Below are positions 24,557 through 37,454 of a stretch of 64,000 bases of DNA, in pieces. The notes under the pieces were generated by a model. The model had not been told where the DNA came from. It saw only the letters and a program-made list of their open reading frames with translations, and made no database searches. The DNA comes from Gymnorhina tibicen (lineage: Eukaryota; Chordata; Aves; Passeriformes; Artamidae). The stretch spans positions 523,956-587,955 of the forward strand of contig VXAZ01002374.1 of assembly GCA_013399875.1 (NCBI GenBank), given 5' to 3'. A program made the translations under genes and the position numbers. Each line of letters begins with the position of its first letter. Positions within the stretch are counted from its first letter, which is position 1.

Positions 24557-24788
24557 ATATTTAGGTTAGATATTAGGAGGAAATTCTTTGCTGTGAATGT
24601 GTTGAGACACTGGAGCAGGTTGCCCAGAGCAGCTGTGGATGCCCTTCCCTTGCAAGTGTTTAAGGCCAGGTTGGATGAGGCTTTCAATTACCTGGTCTAG
24701 TGGAAGGTATCACTGTCTATCACAGGGGCTGAAACTAGATGATCTCTAAGGTCCCTTCAAATCCAAACCAATCTATCACTCTATGATT
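24557..24788 (+). mobile_element. CR1 LINE 3' fragment
   Basis: The plus-strand CR1 end runs from TTAGGTTAGATATTAGGAGG through GGAGCAGGTTGCCCAGAGCA to the tail CTCTATGATT. About 230 bp remain. Divergence (for example a changed CAATTACCTGG segment) suggests an older copy. Confidence 0.92.
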
Positions 24789-27700
24789 ACTTCAGCCTGG
24801 TCTCCATCTACCAAAAAATTAAAAGAAAAGGAGCCCTACCCCCTCACTAAACAAGGCACAGGATTTGCTGCTACCATCACAGCATATTCAGCCTTTCTTT
24901 CTCAACTTTGAACCCAACGCAACACACCACCACCTTCGTGCTGTCCCCTGATGGAAGGCAAAGGGTATCCCCACACTTGGTCATATAGCACAGGGAGTTT
25001 TAGAGATATAATAAAAAAACCTATCCCTAGAGAAAATGCTGTTGTGACAGAGCATCATCACACACATCCTCCTCCCATCTGTCATTCAGGTTGGAATGTG
25101 GCATACAAGGGATCTTCTCCTCCTCACTGACTTGAGAACTAACAAGTGTTTAAGATGAGAGGCAGGCTGTGAGGATGAGCTCTGTACAGCTGGGATTAGT
25201 GAGACCAAGGCATGAAGCCTAAAAGCTGGGGCTTTAACAGAGCCAAAGGAAGCCTTTACCTGTGTAGACAACACCGATGAGGCTGTAGCTATTAGCGCTA
25301 AGGAGCCAGGGAGTTGTCTGTGGCCAGAATTTTGGAAATGCCTGAAAGGGGCACTCAAAAGGAGGAAGTAGAAGTGGCACACATCCTGCATCCTGATGTC
25401 CCCTACAACAACAAAGAAAAGGCCAAAAAATTATTTGTTATCTCACTTTTCTAAAAATCTTTTCCCAAAGAAACAGCAGCTTCGAAATACTTTTTTTTTT
25501 AGTCTTTTGCCCAAATTACCGATTACTGCCAAACTTACGGTCTGAACTAATGAGCTAAGGTTTCAAAGCATAAAACAGAATACACCAGGACATTCCAATG
25601 CCAAGCAAAAACAACAGATCCAGGTGAAAAAGCAAGATGATAAAAAACACCAAACTACAAACTATGTTTATAAATGTAGTAGCAAAACAAAGGACTCTTT
25701 GTCTAGATGAATTACAGAACTAAAGTCTGGACACAGCGTAGGTGAAACACTGTGCCACAGACTGTACAGCAGAGGTTGTGGTTAGGCAGTCTGATGACCC
25801 ATTGCCAATTGCTACAGAGACAACAGCCAGTGTCTCGTTCTGCAATGTCAAATCAACCTCTAATGCACAGCTAGAGTAGCAAGCATGAGCACAGATACAG
25901 GTACAATAAAACTAGAAAAAGTACATAAGCAGGAAAGCAAGAAGATCAAAGATATTGAATAGTTTCTGTCAAAGAAACAATTAGTCTGGAATTCTTTGAC
26001 TGCAAAACAGATCTGAGGGGGCATCTGATGATCTATAAAACAGCAGGACATTTGGAAAAAGCAGCATTGCTTACTGTTTATTGGAGTGCAAGGACTACTG
26101 GTCACCCAATGAAATTATTGGGTAGTAGATCTGAAATAAAGAGGAGTAATTCCTGCACAAGGTATGGTTAAGTACTTGTGTCACGAGATATTGTGAATAA
26201 CACAAGTTCACGCAGCCTTAAAAACATGCAGAATCCTTCCTGGAAGAGAAGCCCAGCAAAGCCTTTGAACACACACATATTACACTTGCTCAGGGAGTCC
26301 CTAAAATTAGAAAAACACATTGAGGAAAAATTTTGGTGATGCTAGTCACTATTAGCACTTTTGCATGATGAGAAACTAAGGAGCAGTGCTGATTGTGGGG
26401 CTAATTTAATTTTCTTGAATATTCACTTCACCCTGTTTCAAAGGGAAGATGAAATGAGTAGGAGGAGTTGGATGGCCCATACAAGTTCAGATCAAAGGAG
26501 GGGAGAGAGCACAGTTCTCCAAGTTGGCTACCTAAATCAGGAAATTTAAGATAACCATGGCTGTGTTCAAGAAAGACTATAAAGATATTCAAATGCACTG
26601 TAACTAGAGCAGGTAAGAAAAAGAAAGAGGAATTGCTCAAGAAAATACCCCCATTTTGGTAACAAGACAAAGCTTCATTGAGAGACTGTCAGGTAAATGA
26701 CATAAAGCTCCAGTCACTAGCTAAAGTTCACAAGCTTCACTTAGTTTTCCTTCAGGTCTTAGCATGCTGTAGGTCTAATAGCAATGGATTTTTTATTTTT
26801 AATTTTTTTTCCCTCCTTTTTTGACACTCCCAATTAGGTTTTCCTCCTGCTGGTTTCTGAAGATCATTCCCTGGAGACAGACATGTATCCTTAGCCTTAT
26901 TAACTGCTTTTGAAATATTGCCACTATTGTCAGGAGCTACGCTATTGACTGAACTGCTCCAGAGTCCATTCCTGATATCTGGTGGACATGTGCCCCTCAG
27001 ACAAGTTACTATTCCTGGGTACTCCTCATCTACATGATGGAGAGAGATATTAATGTGATTTATATGAGGACAAAGCATGCAAAGCATCCACAGATTACAG
27101 CATTCAGATCACAGCAGAAGGATCTGAAACTTTATATTGCTTTCAGTGGAAGCTGCAGATGGTCACCACTGACTTCCCTTAAGTGAGGTGAGAGAGTCAC
27201 ATAGATTAACACATCACATGCCAAGGAGTTGCACAACACCAGAGACTTCTCCAAATGCTCCTTCAGACTGAAGGTGTCAAGACAAACCTCAGCTCACTAA
27301 TTTTTCATATGTGAGTGCTTCAGAAAATTGAGGATACCTGTGAAAAAAGGGTATTTGCAGGGGAAGTTTTAAAACAGTGGGTGTATGAGAAACATGATGT
27401 AAGTTAGCTAGTAACAGACCAACTGGTGTCAAAAATCTCCTAACATGAAACTGAATTTTCATGAAATTAAATTGTTACCCAGTGACTGCCACAGGCTATA
27501 AACATAGCCAGAGACCAAATAAGATATTCTTTTAGTAAACTTCTATTCATGTATGCATTTCAGATAAAGCCCTTAATAGTACCACCTAACACTCACAAGA
27601 CTGTTTACAAGAGAATCCTTTATGACTTACTGTTATAAATGCTAGGACCAGTGCCACTGATTTGCAGGAATACCGAGGTACTTCTATGTTCAAATAATTA

Positions 27701-29153
27701 CTCATTACAAGGATTGTTCCTAAGACAACATAGAATCAAATCAAATAATAACAGTTTGCAGTAGCAGGCTACCTTTAATTGATCTAGAGTAGGAGTTGGT
27801 AGACTGCATTTCTGATTGTTGACATTTTAGACATAATTCTGGTTTCTTTAAATGAATTAAGTGTTACACCTCACGTAAAGCCCTTTTTTATCCCAAGCTG
27901 GACTGCAAGGATGTGTTAATCTCAGTGCAGTCAGATGGAAAGGAATTTTCCCAGAGATTTTAATCCTGCAAATAGTGGTTTCATTAAGAACCATACATGA
28001 CTCCACAGGGAACTCTAAATATTAAGACTGGTAATAAAATCATTAGTTGTTCCAAGCTATTCAGCATATCATGGAGCCCTAAAAAGTTAATGATAGTTAG
28101 TTAAGCTACAGATGGACCAAGCATTAGCCAGTTCATTGAAAATTGGGTTGAAAATAGCACTTCACACTGTGGGGGAACGATCCTCAACAACAGGGCAGTA
28201 CTGAAATGAGCTTTTTTTAATCACTAATTTCTAATCAGTAATAAAATTTTTTGTGAGGTCTAACAGTTAAGGTTTTTTGAATGCATAACAATGACTCAAA
28301 AAAGCCTTAACAGGAGCACTGTGATTACTAAAAGTAAAGCAAGTGGTTGGGCCTCCTGCTTTAAAACCCTCCAAATTTCCTAGAAAGTGGTCTGGATAAC
28401 TTGAAAGTTTAAAGCAATCACTCTTTTCTCCTAGCAAGTCTGGGACAATATTTTACATATATCTGTATATGTATATATGTCTGTGTGCATGTGTGTGCAT
28501 GTGTGTGTTGCATACACGTAAGTAGGTAAAGCAAAATCCTCTGGATACCAAAACTTCCAGAGACCTTGACTACTGCCCAAAGCATCTCAGCATGTCTTCA
28601 GATGAGCACATGTTGCTAAATCACCCACTCCACTTAGCCCTTAACAGCAAAACCATCCTGGTTGTGGCATCTGGCCGCAGAGGTCCATGTGGGTCTGAAC
28701 AGGTTGGGGTGACAGCAGCCATTCCCTTGCACGTTGTGGGGTGCATGGACAGTGCTGCTGCTCTGTGTCCTGCTGCCCCTGCACACCCCTGCACCCTTGA
28801 CACCGACCAGCCTCCACGTACCCCACTGCCAGTGGGAAGGGGCACCCACCAGCAAGGGGGCTGGCAGGTGGCAGTATCATGGGGCTTGGCAGATGACAGC
28901 AAGGAGTGCTGGTGGGATCCTGCAAACACCAGCACAACTCGATCTAGCTGGGACACAGCTGTTTTGTTGTAGCAATGCAAGCTCACACCAAAGGAGCCAG
29001 AGATCTTGTGGGTGGCCAGATGAGGGAGGGGAAGAAGGTCACCTGGTAGGCTTTCCTCACCTGGTTGGAAGAATTTTGCAATTAAAGAAAAAAAAGAAAA
29101 GAAACAAAACCAAAACACACTCACCAGAAAAAACCAAGCCCCACTGCTCTTAC
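24789..29153. other. No gene recognised; GC-rich patch at 28.6-28.96 kb
   Basis: AT-rich unique sequence with the TG-rich tract at 28.5 kb. The GC-rich patch is open on both strands at once, which points to composition, not coding. From 27.1 to 28.6 kb there is no 60-codon frame. Confidence 0.55.
28455..28520 (+). repeat. TA/TG alternating microsatellite-like tract
   Basis: Alternating purine-pyrimidine sequence passes from TATATG to repeated GTGTGTGCAT. It is a candidate for non-B DNA and for length variation. Confidence 0.85.
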
Positions 29154-29244
29154 CAAGTAGCTCATGGACAAGAATATCCTCTTCCACAAAACAACGAGAA
29201 GGGGTTTTTCCTGTTGCTGTGCAGAACAAAACCATATCCAGACC
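29154..29244 (-). CDS. Candidate coding exon at 29.2 kb, minus strand
   Basis: Thirty open codons plus one base end at CTACTTG|GTAAGA, a good donor. The acceptor could be CTCTCAG before 29244 or AACAAAG before 29283; both give phase 0, which fits the phase-0 end of the exon at 32157. The peptide includes GLDMVLFCTATGKTPSRC and FVEEDILVHELL. It is the start of a 227-codon open frame (28621-29304), but the rest of that frame crosses a poly-T tract and a GC-rich patch and looks accidental. It leaves phase 1, so it cannot directly precede the candidate ending at 19750, which needs phase 0. Either one of the two is wrong or another exon lies between them. Confidence 0.27.
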
Positions 29245-30019
29245 CTGAGAGCTGTAGTGGTTCTTCCACCCTTCTAACAAACACTTTGTTGAAGTGTAAC
29301 ACATTCAATACAAGCTGCTACTGCAGTAGTCCCGTTAAAGTATTTTTCAAATACCTTAAGAAACCAAGGAGTCAGTATTAGTCCCATGGAAAAAACACTC
29401 TATCAATGTTTTATGCTCCTGGATTTTTCTGTAATTTTGCATATTTTTGACAGTTTAATAAGACAACTAAATAGCACACTTTATCTGCAGACATTTTTCA
29501 CATTTTTACCAAGAGTTTCTTTTGTAGGAGCACACTGGGCATCCCAATGCATAGGAGGGAAAAGAGGGCTCCTTTATTTTACATCTGCTTTCTTCAAGAT
29601 TCCAGAATTTTCCTCATCAAAAATAATTTTTTTATCTGGTCTTCACAAAGCAAAACACTGATACCACTTCTACTTAAATAAGTGAAAGAAAAAATATCAC
29701 AGACATTTTTGAACACTAGGCTTAGAAACTAATACTTTATATTTAACAAAATATGCCCATTAAAACTCCAAGATTGTACAGAAGGTTTATGTCACCTCTG
29801 CCAAAACACATTATCTGAGAATTCTGTTCCAAATAAACAGATAACATTTCCATTTCTATTTTTGCATGCATCCATGTATTAATTTTGCATACATCCATTC
29901 TAAAAATTAGGTGACAAAAAAAACTTCCCCGCTATTGTGCTAACAAGCTTCATAAGTGTAGTGACAGTGCTGCTAAATTAAGTATACTTTGGGCTAATTT
30001 TACGTTTTTATCACAATAC

Positions 30020-30260
30020 TGGAGAAGTATTAGGAAGCTATTATTTTGTCAGCTTTCTCATTTAGCAAAGCAGCTTCAATTTATTAACAGTGTGGAGTGT
30101 GAATGAATCAATATGTTTCATTGGGCAATGTGTCATTTGTTAATCGGATATTGATGAGATTATTGACGCGCAGCTAATTAATCTCAAACCCTGTGCTAGC
30201 CTTCATATGTTTCCTTAATTATGTTCTTCATCTTAGTCTTCCAACTTTGGCATGCAGACG
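30020..30260. promoter_or_regulatory. Possible conserved non-coding element
   Basis: This AT-rich block has dense homeodomain-type cores: AATCGGATATTGATGAGATT, then ATTATTGACGCGC and CTAATTAATCT at 30174-30184. It keeps a rare CpG pair (GACGCG) in CpG-poor DNA and has no simple repeat. This is the texture of enhancer-like conserved DNA in vertebrates. Conservation itself cannot be seen here. Confidence 0.35.
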
Positions 30261-30717
30261 CCAGCTTGTAGACAGTGAGTGAAGTAAGCTGTCAGAGTGT
30301 TTTTTCACACATTTACAATCCCTTGGCAGCAAAATTATTTTCCTACTTGTAAATAGGTATCAAAAAAATATTTAATAATATTTTCAGAAGATTGATATTG
30401 ATTTGGCAGGGAGTCACTCCAAATTAGCTTAGCAAGAGATCTTGCATCAGAAGAAGCATGCTTAAATAGATATATCTAACAAGCATTAAATAATTATGAA
30501 ACTATAAACCTGTAATCATTGGGAAGTACTAAAATTGCTTCTCTGCAGTCATTATCATTGAACTCCTGGCTAAAGAGACATTCTATAACAGTTTAATTCT
30601 CCCTTCCTACTGCAAGAGGACAAATATATTTTGGGCTATTTTCTTTCACCAGATGGCCAAGTTTAGCAAAAGGAAAGCTGCCTTTTTCATGATACATAAA
30701 AGACAGGAATAATTTCA

Positions 30718-30744
30718 CAGGGTGTGACAGGGGTCACACACCCT
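30718..30744. repeat. Short inverted repeat (hairpin)
   Basis: AGGGTGTGAC and GTCACACACCCT face each other around an AGGG loop. The pair sits inside a short direct repeat of ATTTCA(C/T)(A/G)GGGTG on both sides. Too small to call a transposon. Confidence 0.55.
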
Positions 30745-32156
30745 AATTTCATGGGGTGCCAGCAGAGGTCTGGCTGAGGAGGGGGCAGGGTGGGTTAGTT
30801 CATTTTTGAGCATCCCCTTCTGGCTGCGGGCACAGCCCTGCAGTGGGACATGAAGACTTGCCAAGAGCTGTTTTGCCTATTTCAGCTGGAGTCAGCTGAG
30901 GACACCGGCATCCCAGGCGCCACGGACAAAGAAAGCTGCAACAACACAGCTCAGTGGGGTAGCACTCAGCTAGAAACCCTTTCTGCTACCTACTCTGGCA
31001 CAATAGCTTTAATAGAGATAAGATTTCCATCAAGCTTATTGTTGTCATATTTTTAACCCCACAAAAATACACCCAGTGGTTCTAGGAAGTAAAGTAAATC
31101 CCGGTAAGGCCTCTGCTAAGTAAAACACAGTGAATCTGTGCTACACAGGAAAGGGTCTTCTCCAAACAGCAGAAAGGAAGATAATGAATACATTTTGATT
31201 TATGAAAAATACCACTTAATGTGTTTACTTCACCTCTACAATATCTGCCTTAAGCTCCAGAACAATATATTAATTTTTTTAAAATAAGGGATCTGGAGCA
31301 CTCTAGAGTAAAATTATCAGTTGTCAGCTATACAAAAATGAGAGGGCAAAGGCAGTTTTTATTTCCCTCCTCTATTTCATGCCTAGCTTGATTTTTAAGG
31401 AGGAAGAAGAAAAGAGATTTCATGGGTAGAGACATGGTGGACTGGTGATCCTAGTTCAATTAAAAATCTGCTTGATATCTTCTTCTCACACAGGACTAAC
31501 CTTACCACCAAGTTTAGAGTCAGGCAAGAAGTTCCCTTAGATCCATTTAGCAATGACTGGGGTATTGAGGCCGACAGCTAGTCTGAAGGTTTCACAGATC
31601 CTAAGTTGGAGATGGTTAGCTTCTATCCGTGAGAAAAGCCTGTGAGAAGAAAAACAATTATTTTCTACCCTTGAAAATGTAGTATCAACAGAAGCAAGAA
31701 ATCCAAACAATAGAAGGAGAAAAACAGCAAGATACAGCTGCACCTGATATATTTCTAAATGCTTGCGTGCCTACGCTATAGGTGTCCAACAGTAGTATAG
31801 TGTAGTTAATACAGCCAGTGAATCTATTGTAGTAACTTAGCAGCCAATGACTGTGCAGCATGAATGATAACATACAGAAGTGTGTAAAAAGAAGCTGCTT
31901 TGTTAATAAACAGCTTTTGGCCCTTAATTGAGGCACTATCCGTGTGTACGTGTGTTGTTTCAGACACCCCAACAGCGACACTGGGGGAGTAATTTTTGTC
32001 CCTGCCTGTAACCACCAGACTAACCTACCCTTGAAAATCTTCTGCTACTGCAAGGACCTAGGACACAGATGAGAAGACCTACATTACAGTGCACCTCACC
32101 AGCCTTTAAAGCTTTCAAGAGGGGTTTGGCACAGCATCTCAGTGCTCCGTACTTAC

Positions 32157-32337
32157 AGGCACTCGGAAAAGGCATTTTTCTCTGGATGAGTCATGCACTG
32201 TGATTACCAGGGCCTCACTGGATAACTCAGACAGCTCTTTCCAGTCCCTTTCCAGGTAACCCTCAGCTTTAGGCTTCCTACTGGCTATTTGCATAACAGC
32301 TTTGAGGAGGTTAGGAGAGAAGAGCACCTCTGGTACC
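32157..32337 (-). CDS. Candidate coding exon C of the same minus-strand gene
   Basis: This 181-nt stretch lies between an acceptor (CCTTCCCTTTCTACC tract, then GGCCCAG) and a consensus donor CCT|GTAAGT (intron GT at 32155-32156). It reads one base plus exactly 60 open codons and ends in phase 0. Peptide pieces are VPEVLFSPNLLKAVMQIA, EGYLERDWKELSELSSEAL and VITVHDSSREKCLFRVP. The opening G completes the CT left by the exon at 50706, giving Leu, so the intron would be about 18.4 kb. The mix of charged and hydrophobic residues and both splice sites make this the best exon in the window. The flanks at 32.9 and 34 kb are AT-rich blocks that look regulatory. No family recognised. Confidence 0.6.
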
Positions 32338-32859
32338 CTGGGCCATGATTTAGGGTAGAAAGGGAAGGTTAACTAACAGACAACGAAGTAAAGGTGGGTG
32401 GTTTTCCAAGCCAGTTCAGAATTGGGCCTTCCAGATAGGAAGGATAATTGGAAATAAATTGTGAGGTGAAAAGAGTCTTTAAAGAACCATAGAGATATTG
32501 CAGTACATCTCCAAAAGTTTGACAAAACAAAAACTTAAGAAACAAAAATGTAAGAACTGCACAGCTTGCTGTGTCTTGCAAGTTTAATCAAACCCACTTG
32601 AATATATCTCTTATCTTACAGCACAAGGGTTCCCCCCCAAAAAAAAAAAGGAAATCAATGTAAATTTTATTCCATATTTATAGAGATCCTTCTAAAGGGA
32701 ATCAATGGGCTTCGAAATCTCAGATAACCAGCACTGACTTTGTCGGTGACCTTCAGCATCATAACAATATTCAGAGTTGTTCAGTTCATTTTTTCAAAAT
32801 GCTGACCAACAGGTTTATGTTGTGATTTATTTTAGAAAAAGCAAGAATGATAAAAAACT

Positions 32860-33010
32860 TCATTTGATTTGACACTACAGCAGTAATCGTCCTAATTGGC
32901 CTTTGTTTCTGTTTGTCATCTATAATTATTCTCTGTATAAATTATCACGTTTGACTACAGCATTTATGATCAGTGAGTTCCTTAATATGCCATTATCAAA
33001 ACCTTTACAG
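32860..33010. promoter_or_regulatory. Possible conserved non-coding element
   Basis: TAATCG, CCTAATTGG, a SOX-type CTTTGTT and ATAATTATT lie within about 60 bp (32883-32940), followed by ATTATCACG and TTTATGATC. The motif packing without repeats suggests an enhancer. It sits 0.5 kb upstream, in gene orientation, of the candidate exon at 32157-32337. Confidence 0.33.
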
Positions 33011-34279
33011 TGATACATTTACTCAGTAAGCTGAAAATGCAACCTGAATATAACACATTTTCTTAAAATCTTCTAGAACTAATGAAAAGAATAAAAATAT
33101 CTACATTTTTCCTGAGCATCCTATATTGGCAAATTATGATCTGTAAAGCACTCTGTTCACAAGAGAATTTACAGCATCCCAAAACAAAACAATTAACCCT
33201 TATGATGCCAAGTTAACCAGTCCACGCCAAATCTAGTCAGATCCTGCCCCTTACTTTTAGAAGAAAAAAAAAAATTCCAAATCACCATGTGAAAGTAAAA
33301 CAAAAATTTTGCAATTTTTTTTTTTCAAAACACAGGCTCTTCTATCAATATTCACTTCTCAGTCAAACCAAAACCATAACATTATTTGCATTGCTATATG
33401 GGAAAACTTTTCTCTACACAGATGTGGGGTTATTGATGGTGATATTGGTGTTTCCTGTGGACATAACAGCCCTGGGAGAACCATCCCACCCAACAGCCCT
33501 TCCCAGCTAATCAAGTTGTGGCAAAAACAACATGACTTTTCCAGTGTATTGTCTGTTCTGCTCCATCGGAAGTCAAATATGGGATTTTATTCTATTTATA
33601 AGCCTTAAGATATTTCTGCCATCTATGAATGTTGTTGCACTCCCAAAAGATGATTATCATTTTCAAATATCTTGCATAGTTGTTACTTTATGGGTCTAGT
33701 CGCAGTTTTTTCCCAATGCTAGTGCTTGCTTGAATCTGACTTTCTATTTGTAGAGTGTTTTAAGAGAGCTGAGAGCAATTACTTACTTTATTCCTAAAAC
33801 AATATATACACGTGACCATTCTCTATCACATCTAAGGAGTCATTCCCTTCCTAATTTCCCATTAATGCAAAGTTATTTCAGATTCCCATCAGGGAGAAAA
33901 CGGAGGGTCTGCATTTGGATGGTGTGATTTAACACTGAAATAGGAAGCCTTCTAATAGTAAGAATACACAGGGTGTTCTAAACAAATATCGTTTTAGATT
34001 TGATCAGAGGATTTAAGAATCAGAGCCAGAAGTCAAGGCCAGCCTGTGTTTCCATTTTTACACCTGCATCAGTGTGTTGTTTATTTTTCAACAGGGCTGC
34101 TCCAAAAGTAGGGTGACAGGAGAATTGTGACCCATCAGCACTGTTTTTCTACAAACAAAGCTCTTTAATACCCATTCTCTGAATTTCCCTACATGCTGCA
34201 CATTCTACCCAGTAAACCCTACATTTTCAAAGTCTATTCTACATTTTCTTAATTCTAATTAAACAAATCTTAATCTTGA

Positions 34280-34480
34280 CTTTAATGGCTGCAATTATGA
34301 TACTTCATTATGTTAAATGTTAGTTGCAACATAAGAATAAATTGTATAAACAGTTTAGCTGCAATTGCATGGAGTCTAACTGTACATTACTCATTAACAA
34401 GATGTGGGTAGCAGCAATTATAACATTTCCTCCTAATGTCCCTATTTATTGAGTCTCAGCAGCAAGCCCCCTTTTCACAA
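34280..34480. promoter_or_regulatory. Possible conserved non-coding element
   Basis: The block contains TGCAATTATGATACTTCATT, GCAATTGCAT, CTCATTAAC and GCAATTATAAC, AT-rich complex sequence with repeated homeodomain or octamer-like half sites. Inferred from texture only. Confidence 0.3.
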
Positions 34481-34689
34481 CACACACTGATTGACGATAG
34501 CAGCTTTTGTACTTGTGAAGAACAGGCACAGGAACCTGCTGTGTGCCTGTAACTCAGATCGATGGAAGTACACATTAGCTCTTAGCCTCACAGGCCGGAG
34601 TTCCTGAAGGTCAAAATAGCCATCAGCATCACTGTAGGGTACAGAAATCATTTCACAAATTGTGAACAAAAACAACACAACTAGCTTTG

Positions 34690-34870
34690 CAGTTTGATTA
34701 TTGTTTATAGATACAGCAAGCCAAAAATTAAAGCATAGCCTTGAGGCAGCGTAATTATTTACAGCTGAAGACTCATATCATTATTAGCATGCTCCTAATT
34801 GCTTGAAGTTATATCAATGTTAGCTGATTTAACACATTTTTGATAAGAGGCATGGAAATTGTTTTCTCTG
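34690..34870. promoter_or_regulatory. Possible conserved non-coding element
   Basis: TTTGATTATTGTTTATAG (forkhead-like TGTTTA), GTAATTATTTACAGCTG (homeodomain core plus E-box), CATTATTAGCATGC and CTAATTGCTTG occur close together. Confidence 0.33.
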
Positions 34871-36229
34871 CATATGGAATGTTGGATCACTTCTTTATTT
34901 TTTAAAGTCTTCCCTCCTCCCCTTTCTTTCAAACTAGCCCTTGTCTGCCATTGATAAAAAGCCCCACACCCATAAATTCTCCTTTATTCTATATGTCTGT
35001 AACTATCACTGCAGTACTTTGTCATGTTTCTGTGGAACCATATATTTGAATTTAGCTGGACTAAAATCGTGCCAGGTTTCAGCTTTCACTAACAATGGAC
35101 TTGATAATTTCACATCAATATCAACTAACTAGAGAATAAATCACTCTTTGCTGTGGGTGACACATCTTAATCTATTACTTTTCCCTACAGTACTTGAGCT
35201 GAAATCCAGCTGAAGGAAAGCAATGTGGAGAATCTCATGGTGTGAAGTGAGATCTGCATCAGAAACTACCTCACAAACACCTATTCTGGAGACAGACAAG
35301 AGTTATCTACTGCTACATCGCTGTATCCAGTTCCCCTGATCTACAGAAAAGGCAAATTAAGTTTGCCACTAATAAACCAGAGCAACAAATAATTTGGGAA
35401 CTTTTCATATCAATCAACCCATAACTTGTCACCTCAATTTGTTCCTCTCATTCAAACCAGGAGAGCAGTCAAGCACTAACAGGGGAAAAGCCTTGAGCCA
35501 CTGCTGGCCTGACACCAGGAGAGGCGAGTCAGTGCTGGTGAGGGCAGGAAGCCAGGATTGTCTGGGAGGCAGGCTGGGGATGCTGCTAATAAAGCTGGGG
35601 AAAACTCCCCCTGCCAGCACTGAGCAAAGGGTGTATGAGTAACTGTTAATTTTAATGTTTCTGAGGTCAGGCACACTATTTCAACAGTGTACATAATGCA
35701 GCACAGACTTATCAAGGAAAAGCAAATACAAATATGATCTTATTTTCCTTGTATAACTTCCTTCACATACTTATGTAGAGCACTTTAGTTTTAATCTCCA
35801 CATCAGGTATTTTTACTGCTTGAGTCACACTGGCTGGCAGCAGAAAGAGCCTGTTATTTTGTGATGGGAGCCAAGGAAAAGTAGTGGGTAGTGCCCGTGG
35901 ACCTACAGTGGTCTCCATTTCACTCTACACAGCAGGGTGGAGACCTTGGGAAAACCACCTTCCCCAGCAGGGAGAGTTCAACCCAAAATGGAGAAGCAGC
36001 AGCAGGAAGAGGGCTAGCAAGTTTTGCTTTTCTTAGCAGAGTGAAGGCTGTCAGGGACCGGACTTGCACCAGGGGTGTGCAGAAAGGTAGAAATAGGGTC
36101 ACTTTATTTCTGTCTGTGTTATATGGAGACCTCAGCCCCTGTGATGCAACTGGCAGGGATGCTGAAGATCCCAAGCACTTTCCCACTTGTCCCCTAAGCA
36201 TAAGCTGAATTATACGTGCAGAATTTCAA

Positions 36230-36545
36230 GGTAATTAAACACATCCTTCCATAAATTTTGGCTCTGCTACCCAAAGATTCATTCAATTGGGCTAATTGTT
36301 TTATGGAAGTGTAACAAAGAACAGGTCAAATAATTACAGACTGGGCTCTCTAAGAATAATGGTCCAGCTGCTGAAATTTGCAGCATCTGGCTACTGAGCG
36401 GAGTAATGTTAGATGAATTATATATCATAGTCCAGTGAGGAAAATATTCCATTTTTGTCTGTGAATGGGGAAATAAAAGACTGCAATAGCATGTGAAGCT
36501 GTCATAACAGCTTTTCACGGCTGAGACACATTAAATTACCAGCAA
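36230..36545. promoter_or_regulatory. Possible conserved non-coding element
   Basis: AAGGTAATTAAACAC, TTCAATTGGGCTAATTGTTT and CAAATAATTACAGA are spaced over 120 bp, then ATTAAATTACCAGCAATC. Complex AT-rich sequence with no repeat match. Confidence 0.3.
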
Positions 36546-37454
36546 TCAATATCCTGAGAAAAACTTAAAAGAAATAGATTTGCTAGGAAGGAATAAAGAA
36601 GTGCATCCAGTTTTAACTGGGAGCTTTATTTTGCCCAGCACTAAAGAAGTTGTAACATCTGCATAGACTGAAGCTGAAACAAAAAACCCTAACCTATGAA
36701 CTTCATGGGGGACTTTGGCTGGGAACAAAAGGATGCAGATTTTAGGGATTAATATTCTTACACACAGTACTCAGAGAAACAGAAAGCAAGGGAGAAGCTG
36801 ATGGAGGCCAAGTAAGAGCGTGTCTCGAGGCTGCAGAAGACCAACTCTTTGCTATTCCTCTGTCATATATTTTAAAACAAAATGACTGCCTGTTGTTCCT
36901 CACTAGGTGCTTGGTACTCTTGGCATCTTATAAATGAATCTTCTGACACCCAGCCTGATTTCCTGAGCTGACAAGTCATGGATCCTGCGATGACACATGG
37001 GTTTTCTGCTGCGTGACTCGTGTGCCTAGTAGTTCTTAACAGTTTTTGTTTTCCGAGTCTAGCTGGAGTCGCACGGTGCTAACAGTCAAAGAGAGCTAAT
37101 ACAGTAAATGGAAACTGCTGTCAGTATGAACCAGATTAGTCAATCCCTATAGCACAAGTGAATTTCAGATAGCAGCTCAAGCATGACCACTATGATCACA
37201 GCCTAGCGTTTATGTATACACAGAAACAATGAAGTGGCCTGGCAATTACTGGAAATACATTCCTCAAGCTTTCAGGCTGTGCCAAGCTTAAAATTGTGGT
37301 CAGCTCATGTGGGAGAAACTAGATCAACTTGGATTGCATTGCAGCAGTTGTAATTGAATTGTATATTTTGCCTTTCTATAAAACTTCCAGTGCTAAGTGC
37401 ACGGCAGCCTAAATGACCATGACATACAGTGCTTTCTGTGCCTCCAAAACTCAC

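Larger units (their letters stand above)
29284..32156. other. No gene recognised; AT-rich with a regulatory-like block
   Basis: Very AT-rich. Includes the block at 30.0-30.3 kb and the small hairpin at 30.72 kb. Confidence 0.55.

Noticed and set aside
26752..27087. 111-codon minus-strand open frame with a protein-like middle
   Set aside because: No clear donor or acceptor, and it ends in a Lys/Asn-rich A/T tract; chance is likely in AT-rich DNA.
28621..29304. 227-codon minus-strand open frame, the longest in the window
   Set aside because: Its lower part is a GC-rich patch open on both strands and it crosses a poly-T tract; only the 29.15-29.28 kb end has splice support.
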